Shown: in pieces, positions 8,325 to 16,883 of the stretch
Layout of the letters: each line of letters opens with the position of its first letter
Numbering within the stretch: position 1 is the first letter of the stretch
Assembly (NCBI RefSeq): GCF_014699115.1
Contig: NZ_JACXAD010000008.1
Coordinates: forward strand, 1-64,000
DNA from: Hymenobacter montanus
GTDB taxonomy: Bacteria; Bacteroidota; Bacteroidia; Cytophagales; Hymenobacteraceae
Length of the DNA stretch: 64,000 bases
Direction: 5' to 3'
Notes under the pieces: generated by a model
The model's database searches: none
Seen by the model: the letters and a program-made list of their open reading frames with translations, nothing else
What the model was told of the DNA's origin: nothing
Made by a program: the position numbers and the translations under genes

Positions 8325-10814
8325 ATGGTCAAAAATTTAGTTATCGTCGAGTCGCCAGCCAAGGCCAAAACCATTGAAGGCTACCTCGGCCAAGACTTCG
8401 TGGTGCGCTCCAGCTACGGGCACGTCCGCGACCTGCCCAAGGACAACAACGCCATCGATATCGCTAATGGATTTAAGCCCACCTACGTGGTATCGGCCGA
8501 CAAGCGCGAGCTAATTGCCCAACTGAAGAAACTGGCCAAGGAGGCGGAGATGGTCTGGCTAGCTAGTGACGACGACCGCGAAGGCGAAGCCATTTCCTGG
8601 CACCTGGCCGAGACGCTGAACCTGCCCGACGCCAAAACCAGGCGCATCGTTTTCCGCGAAATCACTAAAAGTGCCATCCTGGGGGCCATTGCCAACCCGC
8701 GCATCATCGACCAGAACCTGGTGAATGCCCAGCAGGCCCGCCGCGTGCTCGACCGCTTGGTGGGCTTTGAGCTGAGCCCGGTGCTTTGGAAAAAAGTAAA
8801 AGCCGGCCTTTCGGCTGGCCGGGTGCAGTCGGTGGCCGTGCGCTTGGTGGTGGAGCGGGAGCGCGAAATCAACCAGTTTCTGAGCACCAGCACCTACCGC
8901 ATCGTAGCCCGCTTCGACGCCGGTCGGGGCGCCGTGCTCGAAGCCGAGCTGCCTACCCGCTACAAGACCCGCGCCGAGGCCGAGGCGTTTCTGGCGCGCT
9001 GCGTGGGCGCCAGCTACCGGATTGAGAGCCTCGATAAGAAGCCGGGCAAGCGGAGCCCGGCGGCTCCCTTCACCACGTCAACCCTGCAGCAGGAGGCTTC
9101 GCGCAAGCTGGGCTACTCAGTGGCGCAAACCATGAGCGTGGCCCAGAAGCTGTACGAAGCGGGTAAAATCAGCTACATGCGCACCGACTCGGTGAATCTG
9201 TCGCAGGAGGCATTGGCGGGGGCGCAGGCGGCCATTACGGCGGCTTACGGGGCCGAGTACCACCACACCCGGACGTTCAAAACCAAGTCGGCCTCGGCTC
9301 AGGAGGCGCACGAAGCCATCCGGCCCACCGACTTTGGCGCGGTGAAGGCCGGCTCGGACGCCTCGGAGCAGCGGCTGTACGACCTGATTCGCAAGCGGGC
9401 CCTGGCGTCGCAGATGGCGGAGGCCGTGATTGAACGCACCACGGCGGTTATCGGCATCAGCACCCAGCCAGGTGTCCCCCTCACGGCGACGGGCGAGGTC
9501 ATCACCTTCGAGGGCTTCCTGAAAGTGTACGCCGAGAGCAAGGACGACGAGGATGAGGACGACGGCAAAGAGGGCGAGTCGAGCTTTTCGCGGGGGCTGC
9601 CGCCGCTGAGCGTGGGCCAGAACCTGCCCTTGCAGCGGCTGAGCGCGACCGAGCGGTTTTCGGCGCCCCCGGCGCGCTACACCGAGGCCTCGCTGGTGAA
9701 GAAGCTGGAGGAAATGGGCATCGGCCGGCCGTCGACCTACGCGCCTACCATCAGCACGGTGCAGAAGCGCGGCTACGTGGAAAAAGACACCCGGGAGGGC
9801 AAGGAGCGCAAGTTTCACGTGCTGACCCTCGACGGCGAGCACGTCAATACCGAAGTAAAAACCGAGAACTACGGTGCCGAGAAAGCCAAGCTGTTTCCCA
9901 CGGACACGGCCATGGTGGTGAACGACTTTCTGGTGGCTCACTTCCCCGTCATCGTGGATTACCAGTTCACGGCCAAGGTGGAAGACGAGTTCGACCAGAT
10001 TGCCAACGGCCACGAGAACTGGACCCACATGCTGACCGGCTTCTACGGCAAGTTTCACGCGACCATCGAGGCCGGGCAGGACATTGAGCGCAACACCTTG
10101 GGCAGTACCCGCGAAATCGGGGTGCACCCCGAAACGGGCGAAAAAATTACCGCCCGACTGGGCCGCTACGGCCCCTACGTGGCCCTGGGCGACACCACCG
10201 ACCCCAACGTGAAGCCCGCCTACGCCAATCTGCGCAAAGGCCAGTTCATCGAAAGCATCACGCTGGAAGAAGCGCTGGACTTGTTTAAGCTACCACGGGT
10301 GGTGGGCGAGTTCGAGGGCAAGGATATGACGGCCAACCTCGGCCGCTTCGGCCCCTACGTTCGTCACGAGGGCAAGTTCTACTCCCTCACCAAGGAGCAG
10401 GACCCGCACACCATCACCGCTGAAGAAGCCGTGGCCCTGATCGAGACCAAGCGCAAAACCGACGCCGAACGCCTGATCAAGAGCTTCCCCGAGAACCCCG
10501 ATATTCAGGTGCTGAACGGTCGTTTCGGGCCCTACATCGTCGCGGGCAAGAAGAATGTGAAGATCCCCAAGGGCGAAGACCCGACCGGGCTGACCCTAGA
10601 GCGCTGCCAGGAGCTGGCCGATGCCACCCCGGACAAGCCCGCCAAGGGCGGGCGTTTCGGGAAGAAGGCGGCTCCCGCAGCCAAGGAAGAGAAAGCTGAC
10701 ACGCCCGCCAAGAAAGCTAAGGCGACCAAGAAACCAGCGGCTAAGAAAAAGCCAGCAACCAAAGAAACTGCCAAGCCAGCCACTAAAAAAGCCGCGTCCA
10801 AAGCCAAGAGTTGA
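8325..10814 (+). CDS. topA: DNA topoisomerase I
   Basis: 829 residues, ATG start. Type IA topoisomerase that relaxes negative supercoils. The Toprim domain opens at the N-terminus (NLVIVESPAKAKTIEGYLG) with the acidic DDDREGE motif; the catalytic tyrosine is Tyr284 in ISYMRTDSVNLS. The C-terminal part has GRxGPYV repeats (near residues 610, 675 and 730) in place of classic four-Cys zinc fingers, then a Lys/Ala/Pro tail of about 60 residues resembling histone H1. An acidic insert (DDEDEDDGKEGE) sits near residue 410. It is transcribed away from the chemosensory operon. Function is certain from motifs. Confidence 0.98.
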   Translation: MVKNLVIVESPAKAKTIEGYLGQDFVVRSSYGHVRDLPKDNNAIDIANGFKPTYVVSADKRELIAQLKKLAKEAEMVWLASDDDREGEAISWHLAETLNLPDAKTRRIVFREITKSAILGAIANPRIIDQNLVNAQQARRVLDRLVGFELSPVLWKKVKAGLSAGRVQSVAVRLVVEREREINQFLSTSTYRIVARFDAGRGAVLEAELPTRYKTRAEAEAFLARCVGASYRIESLDKKPGKRSPAAPFTTSTLQQEASRKLGYSVAQTMSVAQKLYEAGKISYMRTDSVNLSQEALAGAQAAITAAYGAEYHHTRTFKTKSASAQEAHEAIRPTDFGAVKAGSDASEQRLYDLIRKRALASQMAEAVIERTTAVIGISTQPGVPLTATGEVITFEGFLKVYAESKDDEDEDDGKEGESSFSRGLPPLSVGQNLPLQRLSATERFSAPPARYTEASLVKKLEEMGIGRPSTYAPTISTVQKRGYVEKDTREGKERKFHVLTLDGEHVNTEVKTENYGAEKAKLFPTDTAMVVNDFLVAHFPVIVDYQFTAKVEDEFDQIANGHENWTHMLTGFYGKFHATIEAGQDIERNTLGSTREIGVHPETGEKITARLGRYGPYVALGDTTDPNVKPAYANLRKGQFIESITLEEALDLFKLPRVVGEFEGKDMTANLGRFGPYVRHEGKFYSLTKEQDPHTITAEEAVALIETKRKTDAERLIKSFPENPDIQVLNGRFGPYIVAGKKNVKIPKGEDPTGLTLERCQELADATPDKPAKGGRFGKKAAPAAKEEKADTPAKKAKATKKPAAKKKPATKETAKPATKKAASKAKS

Positions 10815-10843
10815 TGACTGCTTAGCAAGTAAAGCTTAACGTC

Positions 10844-11326
10844 ATGCTCAAAACAGGTCACCTTTTATCAATTATCCATATATTAGTATTCGCACTATGC
10901 AATAATGCTGAAACGGGAGCTCTCAATGCTTACCGTATAGCAGAAAACAATAGTCACCAGAACTATTCTGGCATATGGCGTTACGAATTCTCTTCAAAAG
11001 AAAATGAGCTTCTGAATATAAGCTTTCAATTGAATTTAATTCAAGATAAAGACATCATAAAAGGCCAATATTGCGCAGTGTCGAGAGGCGGTCGAAGAAT
11101 TGACTGTGACATTGATAAGAACTACAATATATATGGTAAAATAATAAACAATGTTGCTTATATCGATTTCACAGGGTTTTATGATGCGAAAGCCAAAGGA
11201 AAAGCTATACTCTATTTAGACAACGGAAATTTATTTTGGGAAATAGTAAGTGTCAAAGGCGAGATATATGCGCCTGTTAAGGCCGTTCTAAAAAGCGATA
11301 ATAACGCAAAAAATAGCCCTGAATAA
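10844..11326 (+). CDS. Small secreted hypothetical protein
   Basis: 160 residues from an ATG 27 bp after topA. A hydrophobic N-terminal segment (residues 5-19) suggests a signal peptide. The rest contains alternating strands such as SGIWRYEF, GQYCAVSRGGRRIDCDID and AYIDFTGFY, with two Cys that could pair. The gene is clearly AT-richer than topA, which hints at acquisition. I do not recognise the family. The coding potential is supported by length and by a sensible exported-protein layout only. Confidence 0.6.
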   Translation: MLKTGHLLSIIHILVFALCNNAETGALNAYRIAENNSHQNYSGIWRYEFSSKENELLNISFQLNLIQDKDIIKGQYCAVSRGGRRIDCDIDKNYNIYGKIINNVAYIDFTGFYDAKAKGKAILYLDNGNLFWEIVSVKGEIYAPVKAVLKSDNNAKNSPE

Positions 11327-11613
11327 TCGGCTATAAGGGTTTTGCTTTGGAGTTGCCTGAATCTTAAAGGAGTGGGTAGTAAGCTAAGCATGGGCTCCAT
11401 GGCTTCCTTGCTGGCTTGACAACTATTTACGGAACAGCAGTCCATGATAGAATACCAAGAAGCGTTATCACTGCGTTAGCGGTATTCTAACTGCTAACCC
11501 ATTTGATTTATGCTTTCTCCTGGGGCCAGATGCTCAAACAGTAATTAGTGCGGTGAGTAGCAGTAGAGGCATGTTTTGGGCCCATACAGGCGAATAGTCA
11601 TCCTTACTTTGAA

Positions 11614-12498
11614 GTGATCAATCCTTTCTTAACCAAGGTCGGTAGAGTACCTTCCTTCCTCCTACTCGTGGCCCTGGTGCTGGGGGCTTCGTGCTTACCG
11701 GCTCGTTCGCAAACGCGTCCAAACGGCATCACTTACCCTTGGCTCACGCAGCCAGGCAACGCGTCGGCTACTGTTGCCGCCCGCTTCCCTCCACCGGCCG
11801 GGTGTCGGCGCGTCGTGCTCGCGCGGGGTTCCTGGGGCGAGTGGCTGCGCTATCTGCCCCTGAGCCCGCCGGGCACCTTGGCCCGTACCTATTCTGGCGC
11901 CCTGAAAAAGCGCTCCGACGTAGTAGCCGCCGTGGTCAACATCGACGTGGGCACTCGCGACCTGCAGCAGTGTGCCGACGCCGTTATCCGTCTGCGGGCC
12001 GAGTACGGCTTCAGCCAGAACCCGAACCAGATTCATTTTCACCTTACTACGGGCTACGATTTTTGGTTTTCCGACTACGTGGCGGGCAGGACCTTTGAAG
12101 TAGTTGGCCAAACAGTGACGCCCGCCCGCAAACCGGTCGAAGCATCTACCCACGCCGTGCTGGCGCGCTACCTCCTGGCTACTTTCGGCTATGCCGGCAC
12201 GCTCTCGCTACACCGCGAGCTACGCTCGGTCCCCCTGGCCACCGTACAACCGGGCGATGTGCTCATCCACGGCGGCGCGCCGGGCCACGCTGTGCTGGTG
12301 GTTGACGTAGCCGAGCATCCAACTACGCATAAAAAATATATGCTGCTGGCCCAAAGCTACATGCCTGCCCAAAGCATCCACGTATTGCGCAACGTGGACG
12401 AGCCCCAACTGGGTGCTTGGTTTGCGGTAAACCCAACCGAAGAAGTGGTCAGTACGCCCGAGTGGGACTTCCAACAAAACGAATTAGGACGTTTTTAG
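11614..12498 (+). CDS. DUF4846 family exported protein
   Basis: 294 residues using a GTG start, since no ATG lies in frame before the signal peptide (hydrophobic residues 15-28, then ARSQT). The body matches what I recall of DUF4846: GSWGEWLRYLPL, NIDVGTRDLQQCADAVIRLRAEY, NQIHFHLTTGYDFWFSDY and a C-terminal GDVLIHGGAPGHAVLVVDVA. The GHAVLVVD segment resembles an NlpC/P60-like or transglutaminase-like core, but no role is established here. It stands alone between an AT-rich gene and a convergent gene. Confidence 0.75.
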   Translation: MINPFLTKVGRVPSFLLLVALVLGASCLPARSQTRPNGITYPWLTQPGNASATVAARFPPPAGCRRVVLARGSWGEWLRYLPLSPPGTLARTYSGALKKRSDVVAAVVNIDVGTRDLQQCADAVIRLRAEYGFSQNPNQIHFHLTTGYDFWFSDYVAGRTFEVVGQTVTPARKPVEASTHAVLARYLLATFGYAGTLSLHRELRSVPLATVQPGDVLIHGGAPGHAVLVVDVAEHPTTHKKYMLLAQSYMPAQSIHVLRNVDEPQLGAWFAVNPTEEVVSTPEWDFQQNELGRF

Positions 12499-12686
12499 CC
12501 GCTCTTCCGTCCGGCTCAGGAAAGAACAAGCGCACCGGGCTACAGCCAACGCGACTGGCCTGAGTGATAGCGCTATTGGGGCGACATTCAACAACGAATC
12601 ATAAAAGAATAAGTCGGGCAACTTCCCGCTCTTTTCCGCAACCCAGTTACTTGGGGCGACCCTGGTGCCTACCGGCCCGAAGCGTG

Positions 12687-14540
12687 CTAGAACCGTAAGC
12701 CGAGCTGGAGGCCCGGCCACAGGCGCGTGATGGTTTCCGCCCCGACCGAATTGATGATCAGGAGTTGGTTAGCCCCGAAATCCCAGTCGGGCTGCACGGC
12801 CGTGCGGTTAGCAACCGCCAGGTTAAAAGTAGGCGAAATAACGAGTTGCAAATGGCTCTCCCGTTCAAACTGCCAAGCCACTGCCGGGCGTACTTGTAAG
12901 AGCCCAGGCACGTCGTCAGGATCATCGTTCTTACTGCCGGCCAGCCCCCACTGCAGAATGTCAAGGCTAAAGATAAACCGCCCGTGAGGACGGCCCACCG
13001 TGCCGATGCCCGAGCACAGCGCCCATTGTAAACGGTTGCCAAATGGCTGAGCAGAAATCCCTAGCACGCTGTAATAGCGGCGCACGCCCATCTTGAGGAC
13101 GGCATTTAAGGGAAGCGTTTCACTGGCCCATACTTCCCCGCGCCAATAGCCGTGGCGCACAATGTTGATAAAGCCCACGGGCGCGCCCTCAACCGAGTCG
13201 GCGATGTTGATTAAGGCCAGTTGCACGCCACGCACATGATGGGCAATATTCACCAAACCAAACTGGACGCCCCGTACCCGCCGGGCCCGGTTCAGCAGGG
13301 GTGCGGCCTGCAGGCCACGCACATCGGTGCCGGTGAGATTAGCTACCCCCGCCAATTGCAGCGGTGAGCCCGGGGCAGTAGCTGAGGGCGCGCCCGCCGG
13401 CCGGCCACCCACAATGTTCACCAGTCCAGCCAACTGGACTGCACGGGCGTCGTCGCGCACCACGTTGGCTAAACCGGCAACTTGCACGCCTCGTACGGCC
13501 CCGCCGGTTAGATTCAGCAGGCCGGCTACCTGCGCGCCGTGTACCGAGTCGCGCACCACGTTCATCAGCCCCCCAATCTCGACTCCTTCTACCCCAGCGG
13601 CGTAGCCGACCAGCGCATTCACCGAAACCTGGTTCACGGTGCGGGCATTGGCTAGGCCATTGGTTCCAAGCGGATATACCAGGCTTACCTGCGCGAATCG
13701 GCGACGATGCCCCGCTGCTACCGGCGCCGGAGCAGGCGCGGCCAGGGCTAGCGAAGCGGGCAGAGCGGCGGGCAATAGGATGGCCCGTACTGGCCGCCCC
13801 GCCAAACTGTCGACGGCCAGAAGCTGGTGGGGCGGCAACAACTTGGCACGGGCTGGCGAGCTAGCCGAGGCGGACGCTGTAGCACGGAGCTGGGGTTGTT
13901 CTGCCATTTGGGGCCGCGCCACAGCGTTGCCTCGCGGACCGCCAGCAAGCCGCTTCAAAGCGAACGGCTTTCCGGTGGCTGCGGCCCCGGCAGTACCCAA
14001 CGAGGGCGCCGTACTCGAAACCACGGCGCCCCCCACTGGCGAAACTACTTTCTTTAAGGAGGAAGCTCCGGCGCGAACCTGCTGCCCCGGCACCGCTCCA
14101 GGGGCAGCAGCTGCCAGGGCTGCCGGATTAGCCGTCTTAGGGACGGGAGTACCGTATTCGTTCACGTTAGTGACGCCTGGCGGGGTCGTTTTGCGGTCCG
14201 TCCAGAGTACTACCTGGCCACTTATCAGGCCGTAAGAGACCTGCTGGGGGCTTAATACGTCGTGCAAAATGGCGCCCAGGGGGCGCGCCGGCCCCGGGGG
14301 CACGTATACGCGCCGCGTGGTGCCCAAGCGGGTGCTGCTATACGATATCGGCACGCCGCTTTGGCGCGATGCCTCGGCCAGCACCTGCGCGAGCGGGGCC
14401 CAGCCAGCCGGCAGGCGCACAGGCTGCGCGAGCACCGACACTGGCCCGGGCGCGCTTTGAGCCCGAACCAAGCCCGTCGCCAGCCACGCCAGGAAGCACA
14501 GATATGGGGAACAGCGGACCCAACGGTAAACTAGCTGCAT
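12687..14540 (-). CDS. STN-domain protein with LA_2272-type surface repeats
   Basis: 617 residues from the ATG at 14540; a candidate TAnnTTTG promoter at 14643-14650 lies downstream of the longer possible start, which supports this choice. Signal peptide, then an STN-like domain (LAQVLAEASRQSGVPISYSS, with YGLISGQVVLW) typical of secretins and FecR-regulated receptors, then a low-complexity linker. The middle holds about nine short repeats of the form V-x-G-x-Q-x-A-G-L-x-N-x, e.g. GVQVAGLANVV and GVQLALINIA, as in LA_2272 surface proteins. The C-terminus looks like outer-membrane strands. No sigma/anti-sigma gene is nearby. Role unknown. Confidence 0.75.
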   Translation of the reverse strand: MQLVYRWVRCSPYLCFLAWLATGLVRAQSAPGPVSVLAQPVRLPAGWAPLAQVLAEASRQSGVPISYSSTRLGTTRRVYVPPGPARPLGAILHDVLSPQQVSYGLISGQVVLWTDRKTTPPGVTNVNEYGTPVPKTANPAALAAAAPGAVPGQQVRAGASSLKKVVSPVGGAVVSSTAPSLGTAGAAATGKPFALKRLAGGPRGNAVARPQMAEQPQLRATASASASSPARAKLLPPHQLLAVDSLAGRPVRAILLPAALPASLALAAPAPAPVAAGHRRRFAQVSLVYPLGTNGLANARTVNQVSVNALVGYAAGVEGVEIGGLMNVVRDSVHGAQVAGLLNLTGGAVRGVQVAGLANVVRDDARAVQLAGLVNIVGGRPAGAPSATAPGSPLQLAGVANLTGTDVRGLQAAPLLNRARRVRGVQFGLVNIAHHVRGVQLALINIADSVEGAPVGFINIVRHGYWRGEVWASETLPLNAVLKMGVRRYYSVLGISAQPFGNRLQWALCSGIGTVGRPHGRFIFSLDILQWGLAGSKNDDPDDVPGLLQVRPAVAWQFERESHLQLVISPTFNLAVANRTAVQPDWDFGANQLLIINSVGAETITRLWPGLQLGLRF

Positions 14541-14642
14541 GGTTTTACTTACGGCATGATGCACGCCACACTCAATTGCTGTTCTAACAGACTGCCTCCT
14601 CAACTTCTGGGTCGCTGAATACGCGAAGCTAAGAGAGGAAGC

Positions 14643-14650
14643 CAAATGTA
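14643..14650 (-). promoter_or_regulatory. Candidate -7 element for the STN/repeat gene
   Basis: Minus strand reads TACATTTG, an exact TAnnTTTG match about 100 bp upstream of the ATG at 14540. No clear -33 element at the usual distance. Confidence 0.4.
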
Positions 14651-14828
14651 TACACTGATGACAACCTCATTGTAGCCTTCGAGGAAAGGACATAAAAATG
14701 AGACGCTGCAAACTGGCACCTACTCAAGTACCCGCTGTGGTTCACAAACTGAACTACTAACATACCGCCCTACCGGGTACGACTGCTACCAGGCTAGTTC
14801 GCAACTTGGGATACCCAGCTTACATGCC

Positions 14829-14885
14829 AAACGGGGGTGGTGAAAGCCAGGCGCAGTTCGTGCCTGGCTTTCACCACCCCCGTTT
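14829..14885. terminator. Perfect 24-bp inverted repeat hairpin
   Basis: Arms at 14829-14852 and 14862-14885 pair perfectly over 24 bp with a 9-base loop. The right side ends in gtttta, so a bidirectional terminator is possible. It lies about 175 bp past the stop of the minus-strand barrel gene and just outside the IS-like left end at 14901. Confidence 0.6.
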
Positions 14886-14930
14886 TATGGGCGCCCTAAG
14901 AAGCTGTTTAAGGTAATCAGTAGCTTAGAG

Positions 14931-15058
14931 CATACAGCAGAAGCGTTATAGTTCTGACTTAACGGAGCGTCAGTGGGCGAAACAGGTGCCGTTGTTGGTA
15001 GTGCAGCGCACGAGCAAGGGCCAAGTGGCCGGGCTTTTTTGCGAGGACATTTTAGCAA
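14931..15058 (+). pseudogene. IS5-family transposase N-terminal remnant
   Basis: The plus strand reads QQKRYSSDLTERQWAKQVPL and then LVVQRTSKGQ, which resembles the N-terminus of Hymenobacter-type IS5 transposases. The expected ATG is ATA, an apparent 4-base duplication shifts the frame near the SKW motif, and the frame is lost at the stop codon of the following minus-strand gene. No catalytic DDE part remains. Confidence 0.5.
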
Positions 15059-15715
15059 TTACTTGCGGCCAAATATGAAAGCAGCGTACAGTTGAAGAGC
15101 ACTGTTGCGTGCCTTATCCTTATTATCATTGTCTTTATAAGTGTTGGTGATGCCACCATTATAGCGCAGCCCCAATATGGGCCCAGACTTCAACTTGTAC
15201 CCTAACCCGGTAGCGTAGCCAAAGTCAACGGTTTTGAATAATTCTTTAGCGTCAAGGTTGAGGGAACCAGCAACAAACTTACCACTAGTTAAAATACCTA
15301 GCTGGGGACCTGCCTCGAAGAAGAGGCGGTGGGTATTATACTGCAACATGACGGGAATATCAATATAATTGAGCCTTATTTTAGCATCACCGTCTTTATC
15401 GGTCTGTGAGCCTTTCATCGAGTATAGTACTTCAGGCTGGATGGAGAAGGCAGCGCTAATGGGCAAGTTGACGAACAACCCACCGTGGAAGCCAATTATA
15501 TTGGTGGTTATGTAAACCCCAGAGCCAGGGTTGGTAGAGCCAGGGTTGAATGGGAACGAAGATGCCGCTTTGAAGAAACTATTCATCACATTGGTAGTAC
15601 CTGACTCTGTGTTGGTTGTAAACGAAGCACCCGCTTTGGCCCCAAAAGATACTTGAGCCAATGCTGATGCCGAAATGCCAGTCAGGAGACTGAGCAAGAG
15701 AATTATTTTTTTCAT
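15059..15715 (-). CDS. Outer-membrane beta-barrel protein (porin-family/PorT-like)
   Basis: 218 residues from ATG 15715 (the frame extends only through a TTG). Signal peptide MKKIILLLSLLTGISASALAQ, then VSFGAKAGASF and alternating strands, YSMKGS, LNYIDIPVMLQY, FFEAGPQLGIL, GLRYNGGI and a final aromatic-type strand ending AAFIFGRK. This is the eight-strand OMP_b-brl_2 layout common in Bacteroidota. The gene is AT-richer than neighbours and sits between IS-like ends. Function beyond outer-membrane location is unknown. Confidence 0.85.
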   Translation of the reverse strand: MKKIILLLSLLTGISASALAQVSFGAKAGASFTTNTESGTTNVMNSFFKAASSFPFNPGSTNPGSGVYITTNIIGFHGGLFVNLPISAAFSIQPEVLYSMKGSQTDKDGDAKIRLNYIDIPVMLQYNTHRLFFEAGPQLGILTSGKFVAGSLNLDAKELFKTVDFGYATGLGYKLKSGPILGLRYNGGITNTYKDNDNKDKARNSALQLYAAFIFGRK

Positions 15716-15770
15716 AACCAAGGAAGAAGTGCAAAAAGAAGACTAAGAATTTGCTTAAGTCAAGATTAAG

Positions 15771-15924
15771 AAGTTGTTTAAGTTAGTTCTTCCTGCGGTT
15801 GGACCACCTTTTCAGCCTGGCCGTGCGCTGAAGCAACTATTCAGGGGGTCTTCAAACGCGCCAAAAGGCGGCAAATGCATTGGTAATGACCTGATTTTCA
15901 GAGAAAAACTAACTTGAACAGCTT
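15771..15924. repeat. MITE-like element with 22-bp inverted ends
   Basis: Ends at 15771-15792 and 15903-15924 are inverted copies with three mismatches in 22 bases, spacing 110 bp. No ORF inside. It shares its end sequence with the IS-like left end at 14901, so it may be a deletion derivative of the same element. It lies between the barrel gene start and the stop of the DUF4249 gene. Confidence 0.5.
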
Positions 15925-15935
15925 CTAAGGCTTGC

Positions 15936-16766
15936 TTAGTTTACCGTGGCCGAAGCGGTGCGTACCGTATAGCCAGCGAAGTAGCCGACGGCCGTTTTGC
16001 CGGAGCCAGCCTGGGTGTTACGCACGTTGGTGCGTACGTTAGCGGGGCTGGTGGCGAATAAGCCGACGTTATTTATCTGCGTGACCATCTCATTCAGAAA
16101 ATAGTAGTAGTCGCGCGGAATCGACAGCAACTCAACATCAATTCTATCGCCCCGCACCAGCGGTTTATCGTTCAATCGGAGTTCGCCGATGTAGCGGCCA
16201 TCTACTAGTTCATCGGAGCTGACGATGAGGTCGCCGGGCTTATTGAATAAGACGCCGTTCTTATAGATCCTGAAGCGGTAGTAGTCGCCCACGCCGGGCA
16301 GCTCGGGGCCGTAGTAGAAAGCATAATAGCCTTCATCGTAATCAGTCTGCTTTTCCTTGAACTGGATCTCAATTCTGTCGATTGAGGGCGTGCGCCGAAT
16401 CTCCGTTTCGGCGCGGTAAGTCTGGCCGTCAGTTACGATAGTCAGGGTGTAGCGCCCGCCGATACGGCCGAGCACGGTGCCGCTGCCCCGGTAGTAGCCG
16501 GGCAGTTCTTCGACCAGCACGTCGCGCCGCCCCTGGTCATCTTCGAGGGTGAGCGTGGCCCCCGTCACGGGCGGGGGGGGCGCGTCGTTGAAGTATGGCT
16601 GGGTGAGCGAAAGGGTCACGGCGGCCGGTGTCCCCTGGTCGGTAATCTGGCCATCGACGGAGAGCAGCGGGGTGGCCTTGGGCACATCCAGGGGCACCAC
16701 GTCGAGGCAGCTGCTCAGGCCGCAACTGGCCAGGCCAGCAGCTAATAAAAGAAGGAAACGGTTCAT
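15936..16766 (-). CDS. DUF4249 family lipoprotein
   Basis: 276 residues, ATG start. N-terminus MNRFLLLLAAGLASCGLSSC carries a lipobox-like LASC followed by another Cys, so an exported lipoprotein. Body begins LLSVDGQITDQGTPAAVTLS, with YRAETEIRRTPSIDRIEIQF and RGDRIDVELLSI, as in the DUF4249 family. Such proteins are usually encoded next to a TonB-dependent receptor, as here (receptor gene 118 bp upstream, same strand). It probably helps the receptor as a surface or periplasmic partner; ligand unknown. Confidence 0.85.
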   Translation of the reverse strand: MNRFLLLLAAGLASCGLSSCLDVVPLDVPKATPLLSVDGQITDQGTPAAVTLSLTQPYFNDAPPPPVTGATLTLEDDQGRRDVLVEELPGYYRGSGTVLGRIGGRYTLTIVTDGQTYRAETEIRRTPSIDRIEIQFKEKQTDYDEGYYAFYYGPELPGVGDYYRFRIYKNGVLFNKPGDLIVSSDELVDGRYIGELRLNDKPLVRGDRIDVELLSIPRDYYYFLNEMVTQINNVGLFATSPANVRTNVRNTQAGSGKTAVGYFAGYTVRTASATVN

Positions 16767-16883
16767 AGCGAATGAGTGATTAAGCAGTCGATTGCTGGTT
16801 GTCGGTTGTCAGGATTTGGTACTTGACTATCTGTCCTTTATAATCACTACCAGCTGACAATCAGCAAAACACAACTAAAGAAT

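Larger units (their letters stand above)
14901..15924. mobile_element. IS5-like frame carrying an outer-membrane gene
   Basis: The left end (aagctgtttaaggta at 14901) and the inverted right end (aagctgttcaagtta read from 15924) match in 13 of 16 bases. Both are flanked directly by ctaag (14896-14900 and 15925-15929), a possible target duplication like the YTAR of IS5 elements. Just inside the left end is the start of a transposase-like frame. The rest of the 1024 bp holds an intact beta-barrel gene on the minus strand and a second copy of the end sequence at 15771. Boundaries are by eye; the element is not autonomous. Confidence 0.45.
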
